Positions 20,117 to 30,992 of a stretch of 64,000 bases of DNA are shown here, piece after piece. The stretch covers positions 124,001-188,000 of the forward strand of contig MU623366.1 in NCBI GenBank assembly GCA_025201765.1, in the 5' to 3' direction. Source of the DNA: Daldinia sp. FL1419. Lineage: Eukaryota > Ascomycota > Sordariomycetes > Xylariales > Hypoxylaceae. The notes under the pieces are model-generated. The model was not told the origin of the DNA. It was given only the letters and a program-made list of their open reading frames with translations, and made no database searches. The position numbers were made by a program, and so were the translations under genes. The stretch's first letter is position 1; each line of letters starts with the position of its first letter.

Positions 20117-23100
20117 TAAAAAGCACAGACTCCAGAAGACGCGAAGGGGTCGACAGGAATATATCTTGTACGTAAGGATATATTCAAGAATACCTTATAG
20201 CCACCTACTGTTGAACTTATATCATATTGATAATCAAAAGTCTTACATTTATACAACATCAATTCAAAATAATCTCATCCATAATCTTTAAAGAAACTAT
20301 TTTTAGATTTCTTACATTTGGGTACAGCATCGGGACGGTCCGAATGGCGTGGGGCTGGTTAAGATTGTTGCTAAGCTATTGTTCTCAGGAGAAACAGTAA
20401 AAGTCACATCGTGGATATTAAATGAGAAATAATCAAGAAATTATAGTGAGAAAATTCGACATCCTGTCAACCTGTTTCGATATAACTAAACGATTGTTTG
20501 TGGGCTCTAACAAACACCTATCCAAGTAATTAGGTGGTAATACGAGTTGTACCGATCCAGTAAGAAAATATATTTTATGCTGCATTGATAAGTAGGTCAA
20601 TGAAGTGATCTTGTCACGGGTTGGAAATTGTTAGATAAATGTATCTAGTCAAAGTCTTACCGAACCAATCGAGAGGCAGAAACATACCTATCTGATATTT
20701 AGAAGAAGATAATTTGGACATATAACTTTCCATCGGCTGTCTTCATGCTGAAAAGTAAGAATCAAGTATTACCTTGGCTTAATCGAGTCGTATAACAACT
20801 ATCGCAGGTTGCCAGCCCTTTTACCCAACAGAAAAGATAAGTCTCGAACGGGAATAAGAAAGAAGTCTTGTATTGAAGTTAGGCTGGCATTGTAAGCCGA
20901 GCTAGGTATTCACTTCTCCATGTTGATGTCTGAACGTTTGAAAAAATCTCCTAAGCATCCCAAAGTAAGACAACAAGGCATTTTAAGCATCATTCTGACA
21001 GCAATTGCGTCGTGCTACCCACGCTAAACTAGGCCCGTTATTATTATTATCAATTAGGCTGATATTCTTCTCCTTCCTATTTAGTTTCAAAGTCCTGGAG
21101 GGTCAAAAAAACTTGTTTCTCAACCACACCAGTCTGAGCGCGTGACATAAGTCAAAGGAGGCATGTCAAAAGGTCAGGAGACCATGCAATTAGCTACCTA
21201 GGTAGGTACCTAGATAGAATGAGACGCCACGTCAAAAGGTGCTGCTTCGGTATGCTCGTGTCGTGCTACGGTGTACCTTTCCTGCGATTGGTGTTCATTG
21301 AATGGTTGGGCCGAAACGTTCGGCCGGCTAGCTGGTCCATAGGACTATGTGTCACGCGTGTTTATCAATGAGCAGGTATGTTAGAAATATTGGCAAGTAT
21401 CCCAAGTAGTCTATTACTCTTAAGATATCTCATTGTTGAGACAAAGTGACAAAAAGATTTTAATAAGATGAAGCTTCTCAGCTTACCATATCCTCAAAAC
21501 AGGTACTATCTAATGAACAAATGATCCTCTTGAGAAGGAGTAGAATTAACGGACTCTAAATATCGTATTACGGGTGTGTACGGGATGGATTACACGTGTA
21601 GATAGTGCAATGTGAGTTCGCGAAAAGTAACTTGTAAGTTCTTCGAAACGAACTACTAATTAAGTGTAGGGGTGATTCCTCGACCGAACCCAGGCTTGCA
21701 AAAGGGGGAAGTATCGGGGGCCCATGATTGAATGGAAATAAGTGGGATGCATACAGTTGTAAAACTACAAGCACATTATCCCACAAGATATACTCCTTTC
21801 CATTTTCTGCGAGGTGCATATTATTTACGTATATATAGACTTCATACTTCCAATCATGGGAAGCAAAGCTAGCGACTGACTAAAACCATACAGCCTGTTC
21901 CTTGATTTCTGTGCCGGGAAGCTCGTTGAATATCCCAATAGAGCTACATATCCGCGTTCTAGTTTCTCTCGCTAACGTAGCATCATTTGTAGACCCGAAA
22001 TACAGTGGGAGGAGGCTGAGAGCACTATAAATCCGCCGAGAAATAGTAAAGCAAGCCGATGTTCTCAGCCGAAGGAACCGAGGCTGACTACACGGGGGCA
22101 GTAGAATTAAGTGATAGATCGCATCCTGCTAGTACATAGGTAGCTATTAGTTAAAGTGGAATAACGCGAGTCTACCTGGTAATGATATTGCACTAGGTGG
22201 ATCTCTTTTATTACGCACAACAGTGAGGCTTCATTCGTCCTCGAGACTTTTCACTTCAGGCTGGTTGAAAACATAATACCACTAATAATGTTATATTGGT
22301 GTAAACGCATACCACGCCAGATGCCGGCTATCGTTGTAGTTTGGGCGTTTGCATGTGAATTATATGTGACACTTCCTTATATGGCGCGCGTGACGGCTAC
22401 TTGCATTTAAGAAAACGCGCAGCTCAAGCCATCGAAGCATCCCTTAGGCTTAGGCCCTAAATTTAGGTATCGTGATTTATCGCCGAGTTGGTTGTACGAC
22501 GCACAGCAGACGCCCGACCAGTAGTAGACACCTCCAAGTATGCGAAACATGCCACGAAATAAAGAGGAGGAAATTTATGTAGCTTTATTTATGTATGCTA
22601 CCTTGCCTTTTGGAAGTCGGAACAGCATATGATTCGAAGCCTCGCCTCTTATTATGCGCAGATATGCCAATTATCTTTTCGTACACCAACAACTTCCCAC
22701 TTCTAGCCAACGGCTTAAAGCCCCGGTAATGCAGCTTTGCGTATAATGCCATCGTGCATTATCACATCCGCGGAATTAGGAAAATGGTTGGCTCGTTTGA
22801 TTTGGAGCCTCAGCCAGCGGTGATGACATCGATAGCCCGGCTTTTTGCTTTTGGTTCGGCCCGCGGCCGCTGGCGAATAGAGTCACATTTCTTTATTCGT
22901 TGGTGCTTGAACACGGAAAAGCCAGTAATGGGTTACAATGATTTAGTTAGACAAATTGGGGAAAGCGAGGCCTGTTGCGAAACTATGATAATTCTTACCT
23001 CGTGCCCCGAGTCTTGGGGGACTCAATGGGCTCGATAAACCTCGATGAAATTAAGAACTAGGAGTACGTGAATCTAACTGTTACGGTATCATACTCTCCT

Positions 23101-23127
23101 TCACCGGTATCTTGAAGGATAGGCGCT
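20117..23127. other. 3-kb gene-free region
   Basis: The longest stretch without a gene I can support. It is AT-rich and contains one TACCTAGGTA-family palindrome (21195-21213). Open frames are short, contain no motif and are not continued by plausible splicing. I see no clear transposon ends or terminal repeats. Part of 22.7-23.1 kb could hold a missed 5' exon of the collagen-like gene. Confidence 0.5.
21195..21213. repeat. TACCTAGGTA-family palindrome
   Basis: TACCTAGGTAGGTACCTAG, a nearly perfect palindrome in the gene-free stretch. Confidence 0.6.
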
Positions 23128-25428
23128 ATGAGTATTGCTACTCCCCTAACAATCCTCACGCAGCACACACCTACCATAGAACTTAATGTTAGGGAAAAAG
23201 GAGCCTTCCGTACTCTTACCATAATTAAGTCATCCGAAACAGGGGTAGCTTTTATCACATTGAACAACAACCGGCGATGGAACGGAATAAAAGCGAATAC
23301 GGCGGTCCCTGACACAACGTCTCCCACACCAGCCCCAGCACCGGCCAGCTCTGGTGGTGACTCTTCCACTACTGCCCTTATAATAATGGGCGTAGTCCTC
23401 GTATTGTCTCTATTATCTCTTATCGCATGCTTCTGCTGCTGTAAAAAAAGGAAAGGTTTCTGTAGCGATGGTCTAGACGGCTGTTGTGCCCCTGTGAGGG
23501 TCGTCCGCGGCCCAAGAGGACACCGTGTATGTGACATAGTCTTTCGCTGCCTCGTTCAAGATAGAGGAATGGAATACGTGAACTGACATAGTAGTTTTCC
23601 GCATAGGGACCTCCAGGAATATCAGGGGCTCAGGGGATTCAAGGCTTTCCTGGTATCCAGGGCGTCCAGGGCGTCCAGGGAGATCAAGGAATACAGGGTA
23701 TTCGAGGGGAGCAAGGAATACAAGGTCCTGCAGGGATTCCGGTAAGCTCGATCCGTAATATACCTAGGTTTCTTCTGGTAGAAACATACTTACATCAACC
23801 ATACAGGGGCAAGATGGCGCACAAGGCGACCAGGTGAGTCGTTACAGCTGTACTAAGAAAGATAGGTTATTGACATATCGTTTAGGGTATTCCCGGAGAA
23901 ATAGGTCCTCAGGTAAGCGTCGACTGCGCTACATATATTCTAATTCTAACAAACATAACTCATTCTGTAGGGACTCCCTGGTCCTTCTGGTCCTCCAGTA
24001 AGCCTTCCGTCTGCCGTTGTAACAAAGGGATTTGTCTGATGAGTTACGACTATTAGGGAGAGAATGGGGATATAGGTCCCCAAGTAAGTCCTATATCTCA
24101 TTGAGACCTGCACTTATGTACACTGACAATGGAACTAGGGCCCAGCAGGCCCAGCAGGTCCGGTTGGTCCGGTTGGTCCGGTTGGTCCGGTTGGTCCGGT
24201 TGGCCTAGAAGGTCCGACAGGTCCGACAGGTCCGACAGGTCCACCAGGTCCACCAGGTGCTGATGGCGCGAACGGCCAGCGTGGTGAGCGCGGAGAGCGC
24301 GGAGAGCGCGGAGAGCAAGGCCTACAAGGCCTACAAGTAAGCTATGATGGTTGGATATGTTAAAAACAAATGCTAACTTTCGTTAAAGGGGCCCCGCGGT
24401 AATTACGGTCCACAAGTAAGCCTCTGTATATCCGCGTATTATTCTCAATAGATTAACTAATGCATTCAGGGACCTGCTGGGGAACGGGGTCGTGATGGCG
24501 CCCCAGGACGTAAGAAATCTCTTGAAATACCTCCTTAACAAAATATTACCCTGAACTACTTATATTATTGGGGTCGACAGTAAAGCTGACTTTCACAACA
24601 GAGCAAGGAATACCAGGACTACAGGGCCCAGCCGGTAAGTAGTGATGCATAATCGGTTGAGCCTTCACCGCGCAAATATTAATCTTGAGCATTGAAATCC
24701 TTCGCTAACATTATTCTAGGCCTTAATGGTGCTAACGGTATGAATGGCATCAACGGTAACGACGGTATTGACGGTCGAGATGGCGAAAGAGGCCAACAGG
24801 GTGAAAAAGGCGAGCAGGGTGAGCCTGGTGAAAGAGGCGAAAGGGGTGAAAAGGGAGAAAGAGGTGATATAGGTGCGGTGGGTGCAGCTGGCGTGGCGGG
24901 TGGAAGAGGCGAAAGGGGAGAAAGGGGAGAAAGGGGAGAAAGGGGGGAGAGAGGGGAAAGAGGAGATCGTGGGGAGCGAGGAGCACAAGGAGAAGGGGGA
25001 CGAGTAGGGGATAGGGGGGACCGAGGACCGCAAGGACCGCGAGGATATACGGGTGAAAGGGGCCCAAGGGGCGGGAGGGGAGATCCAGGTGACAGGGGAG
25101 AAAAAGGAGAAAAAGGAGAAAAAGGAGAAAAAGGAGACAGAGGAGACATGAGCCATATCCAGAATAACAACACAGTGCATGAAGCTCCGTAAGTATGTGA
25201 GATTTAGTACCGGAAGAGCATTTCTTAGCTAACCCCCCCTATAGTGTAAACGCCTATCGAATACGATCCCGAGAATCGGTATCTAGAAGGCCGTATTCTT
25301 ATTGTTGTCATGATTGCAGGAGTTACTGCGGGACATTCTGTCCTGGTCACTTGGATGGAAGGGTATATTGGAATCAAAGATCTTACTGCGATGGACATTG
25401 CACCTGCGTGTGTAGATGCTGTCATTAA
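23128..25428 (+). CDS. transmembrane collagen-like protein with modular Gly-X-Y exons
   Basis: Twelve exons: 23128-23526, 23607-23741, 23807-23833, 23886-23912, 23971-23997, 24057-24083, 24139-24336, 24389-24415, 24470-24509, 24602-24634, 24720-25188, 25245-25428; about 530 aa. Order: an N-terminal region of unknown nature (start uncertain), a Pro/Ser/Thr linker, one membrane helix ([20 protein letters not shown]), a Cys/Lys patch ([10 protein letters not shown]), about 110 unbroken Gly-X-Y triplets, a polar linker and an 11-Cys tail ending CTCVCRCCH. Every splice keeps the triplet register, which is strong support for the model. Exons 3, 4, 5, 6 and 8 are exactly 27 nt. X and Y are often Pro, Glu, Arg, Lys and Gln, so a stable triple helix is plausible. 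Lysines right after the membrane helix would favour a cytosolic C-terminal side, which is odd for a collagen. Related fungal proteins with collagen repeats are known (for example Metarhizium MCL1); this architecture is not one I recognise. Confidence 0.85.
23607..25150 (+). repeat. Gly-X-Y collagen repeat region (108 triplets across ten exons)
   Basis: Exons 2-11 carry 15, 3, 3, 3, 3, 22, 3, 8 (exons 9+10, with one triplet split by a phase-1 intron) and 48 triplets (exon 11; its first Gly codon is split with exon 10). Two more triplets end exon 1. Within it, identical triplets are tandemly repeated: GPV x5 (24157-24201), GPT x3 (24211-24237), GER x3 (24283-24309), GER x6 (24908-24961) and GEK x4 (25097-25132), indicating 9-nt slippage duplications. 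Confidence 0.9.
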
Positions 25429-25913
25429 AAACACATATACTATACCTACCTACCTATCTTATAATAAGAATCACGGCGTGGAGGTACAACATTGATTACA
25501 TCTTGGAAGGCTGGCGGCATTTGATCTATCTTTTTACTGGGATGTCATAGGAACAAGAAAGGAGTACACGAGATAGGATATATATTTCGTACAATCGTAC
25601 TTCTATTATATCAGCCACTGCTAACACGTTCATTATACATACTACGATCGAGATGCTACGAATGAAGGGGAATTATCATCACTGAAAAGCATAGTATATT
25701 AAACGCCATCATTCTGGCGTCTAATTACGCCTTCTGGGAATCTCGCCATCCGGCATTTGTCGCCCTGAGGCCTGATTTAGCGCGGAAGAACCCCTCGCCC
25801 AACTCCATGAGAATGCATATTAACGTAAAGCTGCCGATTCCTCAACCACGCCAAACGCCAAACAAGGTTCCCCCCTGCTATGTACAGACTCTTCGCTATA
25901 GATTTGAGGGATA
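25429..25913. other. intergenic region between convergent genes, right edge of accessory block
   Basis: 485 nt between the stop of the collagen-like gene and the stop of RRP6. UTR-like; nothing further seen. Confidence 0.5.
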
Positions 25914-28585
25914 TCATCTCCTAAATGTGGCACTCTTGCCGGCCTTCTCTCCATGCATCTTTCGCGCGGGCTTAGGTCCTTCGACTGTCATACCATAAGG
26001 GTTAAATCTGGACATCTGCGGGGCACCATTAGCAGTCCTCGCTGCGTTCAAAACGGATTTTGCCTTGCTGTAGTCGAAAGGTTCTTCTTCCTCCTCGTCT
26101 TCCCCCTTTTCCGATCCGTCTACTGCGTCGGTAGATACTTCTTTCTTAGCTCGTCTAGCTAATTTCTTCGCGTGCCGACGTTCCTCCTTCAGTGCCTCTT
26201 TACGGGCCTTCTTCTCGGCCTTTTTAGCCTTCCTCTCCCTTCTCTGCTCTTCACTATCGTCTGAGTCTGGAACCGCGATTTCATCCGTATCAAGTAAACC
26301 GGTTGGGTTGGACTCTGGTTTGGACGGCGTATCCTCTACCTCTCCTGACTCGGAATCCGACTCGATTTCGGGCGCTTTGCGTTTCAAGCCCGTTTTTAGT
26401 GTAAACTCGTTATCGGCTGCGTGGTCATCTTCCAAATGAATCATCGACTCTTCTTCCGTTTGAGTATTTGGCTGTTGTGCCGGCGTATCTACAACTTCCA
26501 ATACCTTACTTGATTTAATAAATTGAGCCCAAGGGAGTTCAAATTGTACGGTTCCCCGGGTCTTGACAGTAGAAGGTTTTTCCCATCGACTGCTGATTGG
26601 AACATTTCCCCATAATTTCGATGTTCGAGAAACAAGATCCTGCGTTCCGGAGACCTCCGCATCGTTACTTCTTAGTTGAGGGAGGATCGATTTTGCAACT
26701 TCACCAATGCCCATTGTAGGCGGCGCATTGCTACGAATAACCTCAGTAACGCTGGGTCCGTTTGCCCCTTGCGCCTTGGCGTTAGTAATAATGTTGAACA
26801 GGTTAAAGGCTTCACGTTTGGCTACGTGGGACGCGGAATCAAGGAGACTATGGACGGCCTTAGCGTCTGGTGGTATGCGCCTAGCTATATCAAAGAGTAC
26901 GGCGTTGCTCATCACGTATAGCGAACTTTCGTCTTCGCGACGGGCCACCTCATCTCGCCACTTGTGTACGGCTCGGAACACAGCGAATTGCTCCCTCGAG
27001 AACTTCCCGGCGGACTGTCTTATAAGTAGGTTATACCACCCAAAGGGACCTTGGCCGTTTTCGGCATCATATACGGATGTTTCATATCGTCGTAAGGAGG
27101 TCTCTTTGGACTTCTGAAGGACTTGGTTCATTAGATTACTTTCCGACTCTTGCGAGGTTTGTTGTAGTAACTCATTGCGCATCATATCGTAGATATAAAG
27201 TAGGTAATGAGTATCGGAGCGCGCGTAATAAAACATTTCGTCAGGTATTGGGCTGGTATTCGGTCAGTAAGACTTAAAATAAGGGGTCATGTGTGGAATT
27301 AGGATGATTTCATACCGTATTCTCCAGTCGGCTAATTGATATTTCTTGTCCGCGTCGAAATCGATGAACTTTTTCAGTAGATACGCAAGGCTCCTACTAG
27401 GATATTGCAGGGCTACTGCGGCCTCGAATGTGTCAAAGAGTCCCACGATGTATATACCGCAGTCTCGTTGAAGCCATATAATATCCATGTAAGCACCATG
27501 GAGCACCTATAATCGTCAGAGCTTAATAAGATCGGATGGGAGATTATGGCTGACCTTGACGATCTTCGGATCGGCAAACACTTCGTTTAAAACCTCGAGT
27601 TTGTGACGCCATGGCTGCAGAGTATCGACGATCCAATCCTTCTCGCGTGTGCTAATTTGCATCAACGATAATAGACCGCTATATGTTCTAAAATCATGGT
27701 GTTCCGTGTCGATAGCGATCTCCGTAGCGGACTTTAGTTCTTGAAGCATATCTAAAACACCCTCAAAGGTATCGACGAAGGTAGCCGCAGTGGTTTCGAC
27801 GGGTTGATATTTGATGGGCTCCCTTTCTTCGAAGATGGTTTCGGGATATTGCAACTTCTGAATTTCGGTCTCGTAAGGATGCTTGTATCTAATACGACTA
27901 TTAGCCTAGATATGCTACGTACACGCCTAGGTAGGTACGATGTTGCGAGGCGAAGGGGAAACAGCTTGCTGCCTGCTACAAAAAAACAAGAATGGGAGTG
28001 GTATATAGATACGTACTGAGTTGCCTGATCATCATCGACGAAAGTGTCCAGACTATCCTCAAGGGAGATAAGCGCATGGGGTTTCGCGGTGAGTATCGGC
28101 TTCCAGGGTGATGGATCGGTGTTATTTGGTTTTAGTTCGAATGCGTTCTGAGGTTTAATAATGTTGGCGCGCCGAAGGGAGGTATCCAAAGTAGTGGATT
28201 TGGATTTCTTCGATGGTGGCCCCGACTGATCGGTTGGTGCGGCCTTCCTCTTGATCACACCGGTATATTCATCTAGGCAAGTGTCGGCCTTTTCTAGCAA
28301 AGTGTCGACAACATCAACGATTCGCGACCAATGAACATCAACATCGTCACTATCTTCGAGAGCAGGAGCTTTAAAATCCGTACTCGTCGTTGCAGACGCA
28401 AGGAGGGATGATGCGAGCGAGAAAAGGCGCGAGGACGTATCATCTAATTGCTCTTCCACTTCGGGATTGCTTGTTCTTTGGAAGCTGATGTCTTCGGCGG
28501 CTATCTGATTAGTGAGCCTAGTCGTAGCCACAAGAGCAGTCTGAATCTTTTCCTGCATGGACTTAAAATCCTGAGGGGGATCCAT
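25914..28585 (-). CDS. RRP6: exosome 3'-5' exoribonuclease Rrp6
   Basis: Four exons on the minus strand: 28585-28017, 27888-27555, 27506-27316, 27252-25914; 810 aa. The start [15 protein letters not shown] is chosen at 28585 because the upstream in-frame extension has no family character. Domains: N-terminal PMC2NT (residues about 10-100), DEDD-Y exonuclease with [14 protein letters not shown] (catalytic D and E), [14 protein letters not shown] (D), [20 protein letters not shown] (Y and D), then HRDC (about residues 440-520), then a Lys/Arg/Glu-rich tail with nuclear-localisation character. It trims and degrades rRNA, snoRNA and aberrant transcripts as the nuclear exosome subunit. The introns are 128, 48 and 63 nt; the first contains a CCTAGGTAGGTAC element. 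Divergent from MDM35. Confidence 0.95.
27926..27938. repeat. TACCTAGGTA-family element inside RRP6 intron 1
   Basis: CCTAGGTAGGTAC, within the 128-nt intron 27889-28016, which is longer than the other RRP6 introns; the element may account for part of the extra length. Confidence 0.5.
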
Positions 28586-29032
28586 GATGGCTGCTCTTGC
28601 GCTGCTTTTTGTTAGCGACGGGGATCCTGATGATAAAAGAGTTGACGATGTTTTGGAGATGAAAATGCGCTGGACCAATTCAAAAAATTCAAGAGGATCA
28701 AGGGTCAGATGGCTTATCGATAATGCATACGACTTAGCGGGTTTCCCGCCGCAGGGACGTAAGTACCTGCCTCTTAGGTACATACCTCACTAGTGACGGC
28801 GCGTATCCGACGCGACCTACCTGCCTAACCCTACTATGCAGCTAAGAGGTACATAGGTACCTATTTAAAGATCCGCTGGTTACCTAATAACTAAGATAAT
28901 GATACATACATGTAACAGTAGTTAGTTATTCCATACATCCCAATATCCCGGCGTTGAGCTGCAGCTTTGTCCATCATCTTCACTCGTCATTTCCTCTTTC
29001 GTATTACTCTCGTTTCGTATTACTTCACCAAT
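28586..29032. other. divergent promoter region RRP6 / MDM35
   Basis: 447 nt between divergent start codons. It contains GGTACATAGGTACCTA near 28848-28863. No gene. Confidence 0.5.
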
Positions 29033-29524
29033 ATGTCTGCCTCTCTTGCGCCTGAATGTAACGAAGTAAAAGAGTAAGTATTCTATATTTGCGCAAGTCT
29101 TGTCAAAGCTAACTACTGTAGACGATACGATACTTGCTTTCTTAAGTGGTATAGCGAGAGTACGCATGAGATTAGTATCCATCCTTTCATGGTTTTGTCT
29201 AATAACTAGGTGCTTAGAATATTTGCGAGGCAACGGAAAAGCAGACGATAATGAATGCGCTAAACATTTTAAAGATTATCAGAAATGTCTCCAGGTAAGC
29301 GGATAGATGAATTATGCAGCGTATCGTTGAACTTATGATAAAAGTCTCTTTTTTTCTTCTTTTTCCCCCCTTTTCTTGGGTTTTTTTTATGCGAACTTAC
29401 CGCTGGCAATACTAATGAATGTTTTCTATAGGTCGCCCTTAAAGAACGAGGTATAGATAAGCTTCTAGACGAAGCAAGAGAAGACAGTAAAGAGAGCGAT
29501 GCTCTGCACATGAAAAGAAAATGA
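29033..29524 (+). CDS. MDM35: Mdm35/TRIAP1 twin CX9C protein of the mitochondrial intermembrane space
   Basis: Four small exons, 29033-29073, 29122-29159, 29218-29294 and 29432-29524, encode 82 aa; the gene is easily missed because no single frame is long. The spliced protein begins MSASLAPECNEVKERYDTC and has WYSEKYLRGNG and CAKHFKDYQKC, i.e. two CX9C motifs (C9/C19 and the second pair) that fold through Mia40-dependent disulfides. Mdm35 partners Ups1/Ups2 to move phosphatidic acid and phosphatidylserine between mitochondrial membranes. The C-terminal helix is Lys/Glu/Asp-rich as in other fungi. Intron 2 must end at the GTGCTTAG acceptor (29217), not at the earlier CTAG, to keep the conserved SEKYL segment. 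Confidence 0.92.
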
Positions 29525-30992
29525 CGAAAATGACGAGGTGATTTAGTTGGGTCGTTAAATGTGCCGAATTTCCGAAATACTCCATCAGAAATGGATATGT
29601 CCCAAGATTGTTAGGCTACCTAGGTACTGACACTTAGAAGCTGATATGCTTGAGCTGACTGCAGACAGTCATGGGTCGTTGACTAGAATTCGAGGGATGG
29701 TCTCAGCCAACGTAGCTGATGTAGCCAATATGATTAGAAGAATCAACCCCGCGATTTGTTATTCGGCTTTACGAGCCGAGCTCAGCCCTACCGCGCCTAA
29801 GCTGGAGTGACGATCGCTCGCGGAATGAGACCAAGTGATGAAAGGAAAAGGAAATGCAGGGCTAATACGGCGAAGCGACGTAACCGTAATACCTTGGCAG
29901 TTTAGTAGTGTATGTGCAATAGCCTAAGGTTAGAGAAATGGGAAAATGGGTGTAAAAGCTCGTATTCAGCACCTAGCCCAGTTAGCCCTACATAACCTCA
30001 GCTCCAACTATTTAAAAATATATGAAAGCCCCCCTCTTCAACCATCTTTACCGAATTTTCCCCTACTTGTGTACCTACCTAAGTTTCCCACAACACGCAT
30101 GGTGCTTGAAATATTTATACAATGGATCAAGTTAAAGTCTTGAGACGGTAAGTTACAACGTGGAACGATGATTTGTTTATTATAACGTTTTGCATAGTTG
30201 CCACGCGTAATGAGCATGCGATTCATCCAAGTGTTCTGTTTAAAGCTTGAAAATGAATCAAAAGCCGGTTTTCGATATGAGGTTGTCAAGGGATAAGTAT
30301 GGATAAGACCACCTATAAACTGACTGTTTCTCAAGCGTTTAGGCGTTTTGAGAATGGACATCCTGGAATAAGTGGATCGGCGTATCGGAGCTTTGCAAGT
30401 ACCTGGACGGCTGGGGGTATGGAACCTCAACGTCAGAAAGGGTGATCTCAACCTAGCTAATTTTTGGCTAATGAAAATGGCTTTGGAGGCTATCGATAAC
30501 CTAAAAAGTACACGCAATACGCAATGCAACTCTGCAAGTCTAAACTGCAAGGGGCAGCAACAAACAACTTCAACGTTTAAACTCGTAAAGCTCGATCGTC
30601 TTTATCCAATCTTTTCCTACCAAACCTTCGTCGCTCGTTATACGTGTCGGGCTGATTCACGGCTAAGTGATTGGGAATATAAACGACTAGAAATAGTTTC
30701 ATGCGACAAATATCGACAAGTCTTGCGCATGCCAAAAAAAAAAACACCCCAAAAAACATATTCATTACCATCCCCGACTATATCCTCGTTCTAGTCGAAT
30801 CGACTGAATACCGACCGACGTTTTATAAGACAGCAAATAGCCAAAACTACCTCACCGAAAAAATATCCCCGACCGAGATTATTAATGACAGCGACCTCTT
30901 CGTCTACACCCTAGCGTGGAAACCGGGAAATATATTAGAAGTTAGAAGTATAGGCGATGCAATCCGAATAACACAAATCTCCGACTTCCTAC
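29525..30992. other. intergenic region without supported gene
   Basis: 1.47 kb. Overlapping frames on both strands at 30038-30794 show no motif or plausible splicing. It contains TACCTAGGTAC (29617-29627) and a poly-A-rich run near 30735-30748. Confidence 0.5.

Noticed and set aside
22754..23038. 94-codon plus-strand frame upstream of the collagen-like gene.
   Set aside because: No recognisable domain or signal peptide and no convincing splice link to 23128; left as unassigned sequence.
23800..24420. Regularly spaced 27-nt blocks that at first look like a CRISPR array.
   Set aside because: The blocks are not identical repeats, they encode Gly-X-Y triplets in one register, and each spacer is a canonical spliceosomal intron; the organism is a fungus.
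24679..25173. 164-codon minus-strand frame rich in Ser, Pro and Leu.
   Set aside because: It is the mirror image of the Gly-X-Y repeat on the plus strand; three antisense frames are open only because of repeat composition.
30038..30794. Overlapping frames on both strands (170 and 140 codons).
   Set aside because: Neither shows a motif, codon bias or splice continuation; AT-rich simple sequence inside.
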